The translations under genes and the position numbers were made by a program. The notes under the pieces are model-generated. The model made no database searches, was not told the origin of the DNA, and saw only the letters and a program-made list of their open reading frames with translations. A stretch of DNA of 64,000 nt from Apostichopus japonicus (lineage: Eukaryota; Echinodermata; Holothuroidea; Aspidochirotida; Stichopodidae), in contig NC_092567.1 of assembly GCF_037975245.1 (NCBI RefSeq), forward strand, positions 9,802,714-9,866,713, written 5' to 3'. Positions within the stretch are counted from its first letter, which is position 1, and each line of letters opens with the position of its first letter. Positions 48,569 to 62,201 of the stretch are shown here, one piece after another.

Positions 48569-51049
48569 ACTTCTCAAAGACAAGTATAGCACAACCCACA
48601 ATTAATTGACTTGAACTAGCCCATGATTTTCTTCAATAAATAATCTACTTATAAATGTCCTATATTGTACTTAAGTTTAATATATCAAATACGAGAATAT
48701 ATACGCATCCCTTGATGTAAACAACAACGTTACACTCAAATACTGACAAACTAGGCATGCAGTAGCTGGTTTAAGTCTTAAGGGGATAAAGGGTAAATTT
48801 CAATAGTCTTTCCTGAAATGTCGATCGGAAGGGAAACAGACATAGGCTACAGCTGTTACCGGTCGAAAAGTAAAATAGCGGCTTACCAACTAGCAGCCTA
48901 AATTGTTTTATGATTAAAATATTGATTTGAACATCCTCCGATGATCAATCACCACCCCGCCCAAACTGAAAAATTAGAATAAGGTGAGTTATGTAAGACA
49001 ATAGTCCTTCACGAGACGGAATTATACCGCGCAGTCATGTGAAATCAATTGTGTTGTAAACACAGACAGCAGAAAAAAATGCACTCTCACCTGTGCCTCA
49101 TTTCTTTTAATAATTAGAGTAAATTAGTCATCCTTTCCGGGGTATGAAACTCGTTTGTTGGAATATAAATTATAACCAAACCGTATTTGATTTTAAAATA
49201 TCATTTAAACTAAGTATTAAGTCGAATTATGTACTGTTAATTCATCAATCAATTTCCAATCATTGTTTGCATAATTCTTCAGTGGGCGTTAAGTAAAACT
49301 GGTCAATACCTACCATCAAAATGTCGGTACAGATAATTCATTTAATAATGTAATAACACCCTTCCGTGAGAATATTATGTCCATTTAGGCAAGAACAAAT
49401 TTACGTTTTTTCAGAAAGAGTTCCGATGGTGTGCCTGCATTTGTGTGTAGGTGCGTGTATGTGTGTGATGTTAATTTTCCATTCACGGAGATGAAAGCAC
49501 CACTGTAGGCTAGCTTAAACATACCTCTACTGCCTTTCTTTCTTTTGTGAATGTATTGGACAATTACATTTAATTCTCAGTACTACATGAGCATGCCATT
49601 GATTACTATTATTCTAATAACTACTTTCAGCAACTACAAATAATGACTTCTAACCTTGTTTGGTTTAAATCGTAAGACATGGCTTATTATAACAGGTGAT
49701 TACTGTATATAGTCGATGTAAAGCTCATATATGTATGGGTTGTAGTGCATATTTGTCCATATTTAAATGCTAGTGCATTACCTATATTTTTTTTATATTT
49801 GAACTCCATTTTACATATTCAACTTGACAATTTAGTTCCGTGGTGATCCAATTGCTGATATGTATTTGGTGTGATTTGAAATTTGGAGAACATCATTAAC
49901 TGTATTGTTTAGTAGGTTGGAAATAATTGTGCTCATGGTGCAAAGATATGTCGGCCGTATTTTCGCAGCGTTGTAAATCCACAAAAAGTTCGCTCGAAGT
50001 CTTCTCGCTGGTACCTCGGTTATATTTCTTTAAGTTACTCAATATAATGGCGGCTATTGCTAGCTCATCACCACGACTCAATAGAGATGCAGAACTTTAG
50101 GGTTGAGAACGTGACTGCTGGTGGAAGAGGATAGTATAGCTATCAATGGTATCAGTTTGACGTCATATTATCAGCATACTTTATAGTCTTCGCTTCCGAA
50201 TTCTTATTTCGTACGTATTTTGGAAATTTTTGGAAATTTCTTGATAAATTCATGACACTATAGAAGGGTCGTCAAACCACTGTCCCATTGACCTCCTCCT
50301 TATGTAAGTACACTCGTTAACTAAATTACTTTAAACCAGTAAGTCATTAACTACAGGCTTCATACTTGAAGTTGTTACTTTTTTTCATTATAAACACTAA
50401 CGGAATGTCGTAGGCGCATTTGACACAAACATTGTCAAAGAAAGGTGATAAGATTCCATCCGCTGGTGAATGCGTAGTTTTGAAATGAATCTAAGTTAGA
50501 TTTTTTTTAATTAACCTAGTCTTTCATACGAAAAATATTATTCAATTAACATATTAGTGTTTTGAACAGAGGAGGGGATTGACGCATTACAGTGCCCCCC
50601 CCCCCCCCGCTCCATCCTGTTTTATGCTGTACATTGTGTGCTGTTAATTTAAAGCTACGAGGATATGCGACCAAATTTCATCGACAAAACTATTGTAACG
50701 TAATCGTAGAGTAAGACACTTGACCGTAGTATTACAATGGACGCAACGTTTCACATTATTCATTAAATATTGTTATTGTAAGAAGAAAGAAAAAACATAA
50801 TTTACAATGTAAACATTCAATGTACATTTTTAACTTACGGGGATTTAGACAGAACTTGTTAACTACACGTTATCAGTAACGATTCTACTTAAATACAGCA
50901 GTTTGTGTTGAATTTTTCACAATCCGTTAATTTGTAAATGTGCAACTCCTTTACAAGTACAACAACGTACCTACATACCCAAATATATGATACTGCAATC
51001 TACTTAAATCACTCCGGAAAGGATGAAATTAGACAAAGAGTGTAAGAGT

Positions 51050-51230
51050 ACTCCAAGATTAATGTATGTCGTCCAGTTACAGAGTTGTTGACAACTGACA
51101 ATTCATAATCATGGACGTTAAATGTGAATCTAAGAGACTGACTTCGGTCAGCTTGCGGCTTTGATAAGCCAAGGATGGATTCTTCGCGAGTTCCTGCTTG
51201 CAGTAGGATCTAAAATACATACATACACAC
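51050..51230 (+). mobile_element. SINE-like insertion in copy B
   Basis: The insert interrupts the sequence shared with copy A (gtgtaagagtttgcac) and is flanked by aagagt at 51044-51049 and 51231-51236, an apparent 6-bp TSD. It ends in an acatacatacacac tail, as SINEs do. The body has short hairpins (ctgacttcggtcag, ggctttgataagcc, ctgcttgcag). The 5' part has no clear tRNA boxes, so it may be 5'-truncated. Confidence 0.7.
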
Positions 51231-51553
51231 AAGAGTTCGCACGATAATGCATTACTGTTAACTTTGTGGGATGCAGATTTATCCGTGTTGGACTAAACGC
51301 TTCGAAACTCTATTTAAGAGTAGCCAACTGGTTGTAAGTTGTAATCAGTAGTGCGTCTCGTAGTGCACGTGTGAGTATTGCATAATAGTCAGAATGACAC
51401 GATAAAACAAACTCTAATACAGTTGTTAATCGTTTGCAAGAAGTGAATTAGAATGAAATAATTACACTAATGGAAAAGAGGTCTGCGGTGAGGGGAGCAT
51501 CGAACGCACATTTGTAATAGCTAAATCATATCTTTCTTGGATATCCAAAGTAT

Positions 51554-52312
51554 TGTAACGCTACCTCGTCCGTGGTGTGAGATCAGGTCTCGACTGGAGT
51601 CTAGGATCACTGGAACGGAGTTCTGTACTGAAATAAATACTCAGGCACACAATGTCTTGGGTATAAACAATCTATTTACAACACGACTTGCTTTCAGTTT
51701 CATGCTACAGGCATTAAATGAACATCTGAATACATTTATTAAGTATATATATATGAAGAAACATCAATACAACACAATGTAGGACCCTGATGACAACTAG
51801 TCAGGTGTAGAGTCCCAATATATGACCTGTGGAATATTCCTAATTCCGCCAGAAACCAGTATAATAGTATATTCCGCAAAAAACTAGGCGGAACAAGCAC
51901 AGCGACTCCAGAATATAAAGTTATTAGGGCTAACTAACAGTTGGTTTACCCAAATCGAACAGAGAGAAATTGACTGACTATACAAACGACAAAAGTTCAA
52001 TCACAGCCTGACGATTCTAATTCTAATCTATATATATAACGACCACTTTGATAACGATCCTTTCTCTTCGGAGGCAAAAACAGATGTGCCCTGGCCCTGC
52101 GTATCAGTGCAGGCTGGCCGTAACTTTCACACAGCATGTGTCAGGAAGTTAATGAACAGAGTTAAACAATAGTAGCGGAAGCTCAGCTTCCGGCCCACGA
52201 GGCCTTCGTGTGCACTCATCGCCGTGACGTTTAACAGCCGAAATCTACGGTAGCTTATTATGCACTACAATATTATTATGATTAAACAAAAATTTCACCT
52301 ATTTTCGTAACA
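51554..52312. mobile_element. Candidate solo LTR (759 bp) in copy B
   Basis: Relative to copy A this segment is extra. It starts tgtaacg and ends cgtaaca, giving TG...CA termini with short inverted ends, as in retroviral-type LTRs. Internal AATAAA (about 51630) and a TATA-rich patch near 52030 fit a pol II LTR. The flanks agtat and gcatt are a poor 5-bp TSD, so a DNA element is possible. No gag or pol is nearby. Confidence 0.5.
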
Positions 52313-52380
52313 GCATTTATATATATATATGGTAGTCAACGTTAAAATTTAATTGTATTTGTAATTCCAAAACAAGAAGC

Positions 52381-55120
52381 CAAAACATCACAAAATACTT
52401 TTGTAAATATAAATATCTGTCTACATGTCAGAGGCCATCGACAACTGTCTATTAAGCAACATACCATGTTGTGCACCCGTCACTCTGACTCTTTAGTATT
52501 AGTGTGAATCGTTTAGTTGCGGTACTACCTAGCCATGAATCATGGATTAACATGACGCCACATTAGCTATTTAGCTGTGCTGCCCTCTGTTCCTTTCACT
52601 GTTTAACAACCAAAATGAAAGACACAATCGTGACTCATTATCTTACCAAATCTTCACAATTGACCTTTAATATTTGCTATCATATTATATCGTAAAGCTA
52701 TTTATTATCACTGGCTTATCTAACAAAACTCTGATAAGGTAAGATCACCCAGGGCCCCATTAAACATCAAGTTATATTGTCCGTCATATACTCAGCTCGT
52801 TCAGTTATCAGATTCAAAGTAACATGACGGTGAATAGAGGATCAATATGAATATTGATAACCATTAAAAGCATAGTTCGTATGATACATGATACAATCTG
52901 ATCATATAACAACTATTTCGGTTATATTGATAAATATTCCTCTTCCTTTTGTAAAGTTTAACCCAAGAAAGGTTTAACTATCGAAATAAGTTTCATCCTC
53001 TCCGAACTGGATTTAAATTAATGACGTCAGGATTGGACACAAATGTCTGAACTAATTTTGTAGTATAAACGTTCATCGAATGGAAACGGATCCGATCAAA
53101 CTTGATCTGTGAAATCTGCTCTTTGTGTTTCTTCGCCATATTTTTTTGCTCTGCTATAACAAAGCTAGTAGGGGTGGAGGGAGGTGGTGCAATAGTGGGC
53201 ATAGGCGTTGCGGGCAGAAGTGCTCCATAAGAGCCCTCCTTCTTTCCATTGTTACAACTTTGAGAATTTAGTTTTTACTGTCAAGTGAAAGGCACCCATC
53301 ACTCTATCCATAAAGTTCGTGCCAATGTTAGCGTATACTTGTCAACGCTATAAATCTGTGTGTTACCTGTGTCTTATTCCGCCTTAAGTTTGGGATATTA
53401 TTAATAGTGTTGGTTGTTTCAATTATATCTTTTTCTATCCAAACTGTACATGTTGTAAACCACCAAAATACCACTGCTGTCAGTTTATTTTTATAACATT
53501 TTATATATCTAGTTTTGAGAAATAACAGTTTAAACAGCTGACGTCAACAATAAAAGTGACTGGATTATACAATCTAACAAGGAGTCAATTATGTCAGTTC
53601 TTCGAATGCAACACAAAACTTACAGTAACGGGCAAAAAAAAAGACGTTATAGCCTCAAATAACATGTTTACAGTAAAGTACATTTGTCACGCATAAATTG
53701 GAACTTATCCAAATTGTGTTGAAAATAATCCAATTATTTATACAGAATTTAAATGAAATATCACACAAAAAGTGTAAACAATATTTAAAGTATTACAAAT
53801 TATCAATTCGTTTACTTTAATAAGTTAAAATTGCCAAGAACCATTCAAACTACCAATGATGTCATCTATCAATCACTACGTCATCAATAAATATGATCAT
53901 CTTCCCATGGACGTCAATTGATTAAAATCACAATCCATGTAATATAACAATGTAAACTAACATACAATGACGTCAATTTGTTTTTTATCTGTATATAATA
54001 TATCACGTACACTCTATAACTATATGAGAGCCTATTTTTACTTGTACTGTGCTTTATTTCCTTACCACATTTTTACATAATGGCCTTAACTTTTATATGA
54101 CGTATCTGTTACGTAATGTCTTGAATCAGTTATGACACTATATTATAATTTGTCAATGTTCACAATAAATGTCATTGATTGGTTATCTACCACCCAGTGG
54201 CTATTTTCTAATTTATTGGTCGCTGTTTATCTGGAAATTTCAACAACTTTTCCAAATTGAAAACGGTGTCTTAAAAAAATTATATCTTTTCTGAAAGTTG
54301 TCTTAAATTCTTTTAAGAATATGAGGATTTTGGTACTTAAGAAGTGGAAATTTCGAAATAACAGGTCGATCTTTTCACCTTTAATGTCCAATTTGCATTT
54401 TTTAATCTCAAACTTTCACTACTATATTTCAAACTATCGCCTATTTTCTATAACTTTCGACTTTAAATTGGGAAGGTTAAATAAAGTATTTCGACTTATT
54501 ACCTTAACATATTGATGTTGTATTTCATAGTTCGACTTATTCTTCATGATATCGCCTTAATACCTCATTAGCTCAACTAAGTTATCTCAGAATATCAACG
54601 TTTCTTGATTACATTGGTGTTAGGTAATACGGGGTAAAGAAAGGACCACATGGATAAACTGTTGACATTTCGACTAAGTATGTCGAAAAATTAACCGATA
54701 ATGAAATATGTAAGAAAAAGTTATACATTGATATAGTGGCTTAGAGTAATTAATCTACTTGATATAGGCTCCTGATGGTTTGGTTGTTCTTATGCATATC
54801 TCTGGTATGAACATGAAACTTGTGAACAACATATTTAACAGGGTGGGCACAATGATTTACTGGGAAAGCAATTGCCCACTCAGTTAGTATGTTATTAAGG
54901 TCGCCGGTGTCAGGTTCTGACCAAGTCATGTATATTACACATTATTGTTTACACTTCGGTCTAACTAAGTTATTTGAGTGACCATAAAGATATGTCCGCT
55001 ACTTGCTATGATCTTGTAATGCTTTATTCTCTGTTTTAAAAAACATAAATGTTCTTGTCTAATTTATAAATTCCTGATGTAACGTTCGTGACATGTTACA
55101 TTTATTTGTTTTTCTAACAG
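52381..55120. other. Non-coding stretch with CRE cluster
   Basis: No gene is recognised. TGACGTCA occurs at about 53022, 53540 and 53967. AT-rich throughout. Confidence 0.45.
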
Positions 55121-55161
55121 AGGAGGATGGAACCGCCCGATTGAGAAATATTCATAGCGAG
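55121..55161 (+). CDS. Possible 41-nt exon
   Basis: A strong acceptor (TTGTTTTTCTAACAG) and donor GCGAG/GTACGC bound a frame reading EEDGTARLRNIHSE, entering in phase 1 and leaving in phase 0. No neighbouring exon could be joined, and the family is unknown. Confidence 0.28.
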
Positions 55162-58100
55162 GTACGCAGGTGGGTGAGGGGGGGGGGTGAGGGTTACAGC
55201 CCCAAACATGATATTGACTTACGTTTACTGCGTTTATCAAAATATTGTTTTATGTCTGTTTATTCCGGAATGTTTCTGCTAACATGAAGGATCACGACTC
55301 GATCATGTCCCCCCCCCCCCCCTATCCACATGACATGTATTATGTTCCTTCGTTCCCTGAATAATAACACAATTCGGTAGACGATCACTGAAATCCGTAC
55401 ATAAGTTACCAGATAACACTTTGTTGCCAAGAAATAATTTGCTATTTTAAAGAAACTATTGCCAATGAGACTATAGCCTTGATCATTAATTCTGGTTGGA
55501 AGAGTAATAGAGTACGGTCGGATTCGTCCAATACGGCAGCATACGGCAACGATGTACTCAAAGCCAAAGTTTTCTTTGTCCAAACCCTTTAGCCAGCAGC
55601 TGTAGATCGTTATTTCTAAAAAGGTTGCTATAACTAACATCGTAGAGTCTGTATCGTTTGTCAATTTAATAAAAAACAACCAACAGGTAGAATAAAATTA
55701 TGAAAGGAATATTAACCTTCCGCTTGTTAATATTCAATTAGTAAATGTTAATAATTTTATGTAGTTAACATGTCGTTAAATGTTGTATAAATAACTGCTG
55801 GCACCGCAAAAGACGTCTGAGGAACACACGTATTTGTTTATGTATTATAAATAAGGTTCTCATTCGAGTACTAAACAATTATATTACATGCCAACCGTAC
55901 GCATTACCAGTTAAATCCCTCTAGAAAATCTAACAATGTCCTCTGTGAATTAATGACGTCACACATCCGGATATTGTGCAAGCTAAGTTCTTCAATACCG
56001 CCCTCACTCCCATTTGGTAAACATTTCCTACTGATTGCTCAGCAATATCAAAACCACAGGGTCCACATTGTGAGGAAGGTGCACGTCACAGAAAACAGTG
56101 CCTTACAGCTGAAAGTTTATCTTTAAATAAGAAAGAGACCCTCCTCTTTTCGTAATTACAATTGTAAGAAACTTTGGAGTAAATGTGTTGCACTTAAGTC
56201 AATCTCACACCTCCTACTATCCATAAAGTTTGCCCCTCCTTCCCTCCCCCCCCCGCTTCCCCGATACCGCCTTCTTCCGTAATTGCTTACAAGTGTAGTA
56301 CTACAAAGTCCTGAAAGTCAATGGCATTTGAACATAACATATCGAGAGTAGTTACACATATATATGCTGTTAGAAATCTTCCTTTATCTCTCTCGACGCT
56401 GCGCAACAGGGAATAATTACGCTTTACTTCCTGAAGGAACCGGCGAGTTGTAATCACGTCAAATAATTTTTATCGAGTTGACAATGCACATACTCGACTT
56501 TGTGATTCTGGCCAAGATATTAATAGAGCGTGTACTTGACAACTCGATCAAAATCATATCTTTTACTTGTTGCAATGTAACGTGAAACACAACAAATGAT
56601 TTGTTTTATCATTTTCGTCGTAACTTTAGCATAACTCGTCAGCCCAACAAAAATATACAACTTTAAAGTGTTTAGAAGAACTCGCCTGTCCCTTCAGAAC
56701 CACCGTAGATTTGTCACCAGTGTCGTAAATATATGAGATAACATGCGGCGGATATTGTATATTGTCATAGCATTCCTACACGCACGCAACGATAACGTGA
56801 TTAGTATTTTTGAAAATCTACTAAAATTTTTGTCTCCAACGAGTCTCCAACGAGAATAGTGTTTTGTCATGACGAATAATTCCAGGAATCACCCGCTGTT
56901 TATTGAATTACCAAATTGTCTGAAATGTTTCATTGCGGGGCCAGGGCGCGATTTTTGTTCCCAAACAGGTTCGCAATTACGGAGTTTTCATCTTATCAGA
57001 TTGCTCGTGACGTCATCATCAATAATGACCATCACTTGATAGAAAGTTGGAAGACATACACTGAATCAGAAGAATGATAAGGTACATGGGTCTTAAATGT
57101 CAAAAAATGAATGAGTTTATTGATGTCACTGAAACATGATGCTTAATCTGAACAGATACAAATTTGTTGCTGATTGTCCTGTGACACTTAGTTAAGTCTA
57201 GTTACGGGGTTGCCTTCTAAACGCCCTAACTTTACCTTTAATGCTTGGATCACTTGTTGACCTTACTTATGATACATACGCTGTATACATTGCAAGATTC
57301 GTGAGCCGTTTATTGAAATCGGAATTCGATTCGTGGAATGGATACACTAAAATAACAAGTCTTAAATGAATATACGCAAACATGACAGCAGCAATAGTTT
57401 GAATTGATACAATACGTGAGTGTATTGCGCGACTAGATTTGAACTACAGTAAGTCTGCAATTTTCCTGTCTAAAAGTTGGAAAATGGTCTGCGAATAATC
57501 AGGCTTACTTTACACAACTTTTTTGTTAAATATGTATCTCCATTGGGTTAGATCATTTATAGAGGATCCTATTGAATATACACAGTATACATATAGGACT
57601 AACCAGGATAGGCCGAAGCTCAAGTGAGGTGTGAAGAATGCTGGGTAACCGTCATCAATGACTGATATCCTTGAAAGAAATATATTTGGTGGAGAGGAAG
57701 TTGGTCCTTTGTATTGAGTCAAAGCATAGACACAAGCTACTAATAAGCAATCCTGCCATCTCGGGAAAGGCTCTGACCAATGTTAAGAAGTGGTTCCAGA
57801 AGGGGAGGGAGTTGGGTTGGGGGAAGGGGGTGAGAGGTGAACTGTTTTTACATCACAACACAGTTCTTCAATTTCCATACTGTATAGTGTACAGTATGGT
57901 ATACTTCCGTCACTGCACTGTGTACACACTTTTAATACATATAGGCCTACAGCGCATGTGTGATACACCCTGTACAAAACTGTTACGTGCGTTTTGCTAT
58001 GTTATCGATAAATGCCTTCACAGAAAACTTCGATCAAACATGGATATAGTAGATCATACAATCTAACAAACTAGTGTGCTAAATATGTCTAAACCAATTC

Positions 58101-60268
58101 CAAAGATATCTACGTATACTGACAAAAAGCTTCGGGTAATTTTGAACGGTTAAACCTTCGTTGCAACGAATTGATTCAAACATTTTGCTTACCGCGAAGT
58201 ACAAGGTTTCTATAGTGATGACGTAACTTCCGACCAATCATGAGCGACTATTTACACACATTTGCAAACCTGTTTGGGAAAAAAATCTCGACCGTGTAAG
58301 GCCTGGATACACTCCCCATCCAGATTTGTAAAAAACTGGTTCAAAAAAGGAACCTGTTAATTTTTTGTAATGAGAAAGTGTCCTTTTCTTATTTAAAAAT
58401 GTCGTTTTGTTGATAAATTAAGAAATATGTAATTTAAAAGTGCCTTTTCGTTTGATTCCACCACCCTCTTCGCAACCCCTGCCCTTTTAGATTGCCATAC
58501 AGGTATGATGTGTGCATTTGGGCATACATGGTAAAATGCCACACTATTTTAAGAAATTCATGCATTCACTTGAGAAGAAGGAGATACGATATTAAGGAAA
58601 CAGATACATCTATTGGAAACGTATTTATTACTGTATGAGAAATAATACATAGGATATGTATTAGGGTATGAATGTAAAATTTGAGCTCCAAGATAAAATG
58701 GTTTAGTTTTTTACATCACGATTGTAAGTCCATGATCCCGTCCGGATCGAATCCCTGTAGGATACCAAATCCATTATGAAATCCATTTTGTGTAACAAAA
58801 TGAAAAATAGCCGAAAGTATGAAACGTTGAATTGCGAGTTACATTCTGGTACATTAAACAATTAAACCATGCATTAAGTAGTTTATAATTCAAAGAACAA
58901 TTTACAATCAACCCTCTAGTCCCCTCCCTAACCCTACCCCATACCCACACACACCGCTAAAATACCACTCCATGTGTTTTTTGGCAGATACATGTAACGA
59001 CACTACAAAAAATTAAACAACATTAATAAATCATTCTTGTTAATGGTTCATTTTCTTCATAGCAAAAGTGGCAGAATATAGCAACATTTTGCATCTAAGC
59101 ATCATTCCATTTGATAGAAGTGCATTCCTGGGGTGCATCGAACGAACTCAGATGTGGAGTCTCCGACCGTAGCACTAAAAATAACAGCTTATTTGTTATG
59201 GTACCATATCATAGGTGAATGGTCCCAGATCGACAATGTTGTCTAAGAAAATTATAGATGTAGGACAACAAATGAGCTTTATATACTCGTCAATACAAAC
59301 CATCTCCGTTTCGCAGATGAAGCATTGTAAGAAACATCAAGAACAACACATTCTAACTTACGATGAAGGTCGTGCTATTGAAATATCGACATCTGAAATA
59401 TACTGTTTTTGTTACCATGGTAACATTGGACGTGGTTTGTAATCAAGATATATTATTTTACATGACAGTTCGGCGGAATGGGTGTAGTGCGGATTGGAAG
59501 TAGATCGTGGTGGGAACATTTGTGTGAAGGTGAGGTAAAATGTTATCATTGTCGGTTTTTGAATACATAAATAAAAACACACACAAACATCGTGTATCAT
59601 AATACACTATCACGTACGATACGTCAAAGAAGAGGCTTATGAAAGTCTTTATTTTGTTTTGTTTTGTTCGATTTGAATTTTGGTCAACGGAATCTGGTCT
59701 AGAGGTAAAAACGATAAAGTATTGTTTAGCAGTAAGTGAGCATCAAATGACGTATAAAAGTATTAAGGCGCAGAGCATGACAATACATCAATAAACAAAC
59801 CAAATGTAGTGTAATGACTGAGGCGTTTCAGGTAACAAATGTATACGATTTTAACCCGTTTCTTAAGGTTGTAATTTGAAATCGGTCACGTGATATATCC
59901 TATGTACATTGAATAAGGAATTATCCCTGACTAACAATCAAAGTCAGTTATCAGTGTGACAACTTCATTTAACCATTTTCATCAGAAGATGTCACCATGA
60001 CGTAAAAATAAACGACCGTTTGCAATCTTCGTTGAAGGGTGGTTTAATAAATAACGCACTGTACATACAACATACAATATTGGATTCATTACGGAGATCA
60101 AGAAGATCTCAAACATGTCACATAGTCCTGTATTGTACACAAAGTAAAACAAGAAACGTTTTAAAGGCGAATATTGATCACATTAATGACATATGGGCAT
60201 GAGCAAGAATTATCATGTTTACAATAAAATAATTAACCGGTTAACCGTCAAAATTTAACCGGCCCGGT
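55162..60268. other. Non-coding stretch
   Basis: No gene is recognised. Contains C14 near 55310, C-rich patches near 56250, and TGACGTCA at about 55955 and 57008. Open frames at 55260-55679 (-) and 57671-58066 (+) lack domains and coding character. Confidence 0.45.
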
Positions 60269-61270
60269 CGCGAATATTTTTTTCCCAAACTGAACTGACA
60301 CTGAAATTATTTCCTCGATTCTGATTGGCTGATCAAAACAGGACTGGTAGTCGGCGTTTATGAATGAATGTATGTGACACTGTTAGTGTTGGTCATACCA
60401 ATCCTCATGGGCCCCATCATGTCAAAAATACGTGTGTACGCCATATACAGGCTAAGTTAAAGTATGTAGGCCTAAGTGTGCCTACATGTAGATACAATGT
60501 GAGGCTTCCAGTTATCAAGAGCTAATGCAAGGGCGGTAGGGCCTATATTAGTGAATTTGAGATCTCGAACTAGTACGAATACGTATATACGGTTAATGCA
60601 GGCCTACTATGTCACCATGTATAAGAACTTCTAATTGTGTAGGTAAACATATGTGGTTACGTACGTATAGGTTATAATGCTATATACAACTAGTTAACAA
60701 GTCAAAAGACACAGACATATCGTCAAATGCCATGTTTGTGTACACTCACTGGCTGACACACACTCGCTCGAGCGTCTTCATGGCCACTACATATTCGACT
60801 AGGCCTATCATGATTCATTGACTGGATACATTTTGAATTTATGATTATAAAACTAAAAGTATCGCAACCAAACACCACGGTACATATGTACATCGGCCAC
60901 ATGTATACAATTACAAATGCACTGTTTTATTATGTTGTATACTATACACAGTACAATAGGCTACATTACATGTATGTGCTATGTAGAGCGGAGTCAAGCG
61001 AGTAAACAAACGATCGAGGACTGCCTATAATGGGCGCAGTAGTTGGGAATAGTTGCTTCACTCTATACTTTCGTTCAAATATAGCTACTAAAAGTTCTGG
61101 AAAGTTGCTAATGTAAATATCTTGAATTTGATTGTGTTGATCATACTGATATCGACAGATTATGGAGGATCCATGTTGAAAACTAAAGTATATCACGTGC
61201 TCGCTGATAACCAATCAGAATCGAGGAAATAATTTCAGTGTCAGTTCAGTTTGGGAAAAAAATATTCGCG
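60269..61270. mobile_element. 1.0-kb element with 60-bp identical TIRs
   Basis: The first 60 bp (from cgcgaatattttttt to cgattctgattgg) are exactly inverted at the right end (61211-61270), then similarity stops. The flanks repeat gcccggt (60262-60268, 61271-61277), a 7-bp TSD (8 bp if the boundary base is shared). The interior is non-coding. The identical TIRs imply recent activity or TIR homogenisation. Superfamily unknown; long TIRs without CAG ends argue against the hAT group seen elsewhere here. Confidence 0.88.
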
Positions 61271-62201
61271 GCCCGGTCTTATTTTACTTCGTAGTTGAAG
61301 ACTTAGAGAGCAGGTAAGAGGCTTAGATAATAAAAAAAGTTATCGTGATCCGGAACAAGGTAGAAAACAAAAACATTTCTATATTACGGAGTTCTATTTT
61401 TTCTGTCTCTGTTCTCGTAAAACCGTATATTGTTCACGCGTCTTCTGTGTTTGGATATTTGAGAAGGTCGACGAAATTTCAAAGTCGAATAGAATCTGTC
61501 AAAGTTCTCGCAAACTGCCATTAACTTATGAAAATCTAGAATATTGTGTCAGTTGTATCGAAAGTTTAATTGAATTGCATTATTCATAATGTAATCGTTG
61601 AGCAAACTCTGACATTTCAGAATTAATAGCGCGACCTTTCAGCAAACAAAAGGTCTAGCGCCCTCGAAAACGAAGGTTTTCGACAGCCTCTTGGAAAGGA
61701 GTTGGTTGAATCTGAAATGGCCGATCGCCTCTGTTCCCTTCAAGTTAGTCGGACTTTCATCATAATTATTTGGAAGTAGCTTAGTGATCTACTCAAACCA
61801 CTCACGATCTGTTTTTTATTGATAATAATATATCAAAGGAGCGCTAAAATACCATTCATTATTACTATCTGATCAGTTCAACGTACCGGTTTGCAAATAA
61901 GATGATCCAAACAAGAATATAAAATATGTTCAATCAATTGCTGATCATATTTGCCTTAGCTTGTCTAATAAATCCGATTAAACCAAGATATTTTACTTTA
62001 AAATTACATTAATCAGTTGCTCATTAGTAAGTACGACTTAAAGAAGTTTTACCGTATCGGTATCGATGTTTTTCAATTTCGGGAGAGATTTGCTGTTTCC
62101 AAGGTCCTTTTGTTTGTGTCTGTAATTGTAATTTGTGCCAAGCATTAGTAAACTAAAATAAAAAAAATAAACTGGTTAAGTATTGTCAAGAAGCTATTTT
62201 C
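61271..62201. other. Non-coding stretch
   Basis: AT-rich, no gene or element recognised. Confidence 0.45.

Larger units (their letters stand above)
48920..52380 (+). repeat. Segmental duplication, copy B
   Basis: Rearranged counterpart of copy A with R at 48935, P at 49200, Q at 49843 and S at 50097, followed by matching sequence to about 52370. It carries two insertions absent from copy A: 51050-51230 and 51554-52312. A G/C run (C13) lies near 50586. Confidence 0.85.

Noticed and set aside
49896-50081. 61-codon minus-strand frame in the duplicated S block
   Set aside because: The equivalent frame in copy A is shifted by indels, so reading frame is not conserved between duplicates.
55260-55679. 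139-codon open frame on the minus strand
   Set aside because: No domain or splice context; it crosses a C14 homopolymer, and its composition looks random.
57671-58066. 131-codon open frame on the plus strand
   Set aside because: No recognisable motif; Cys/His/Tyr-rich, low-complexity chance frame in AT-rich DNA.
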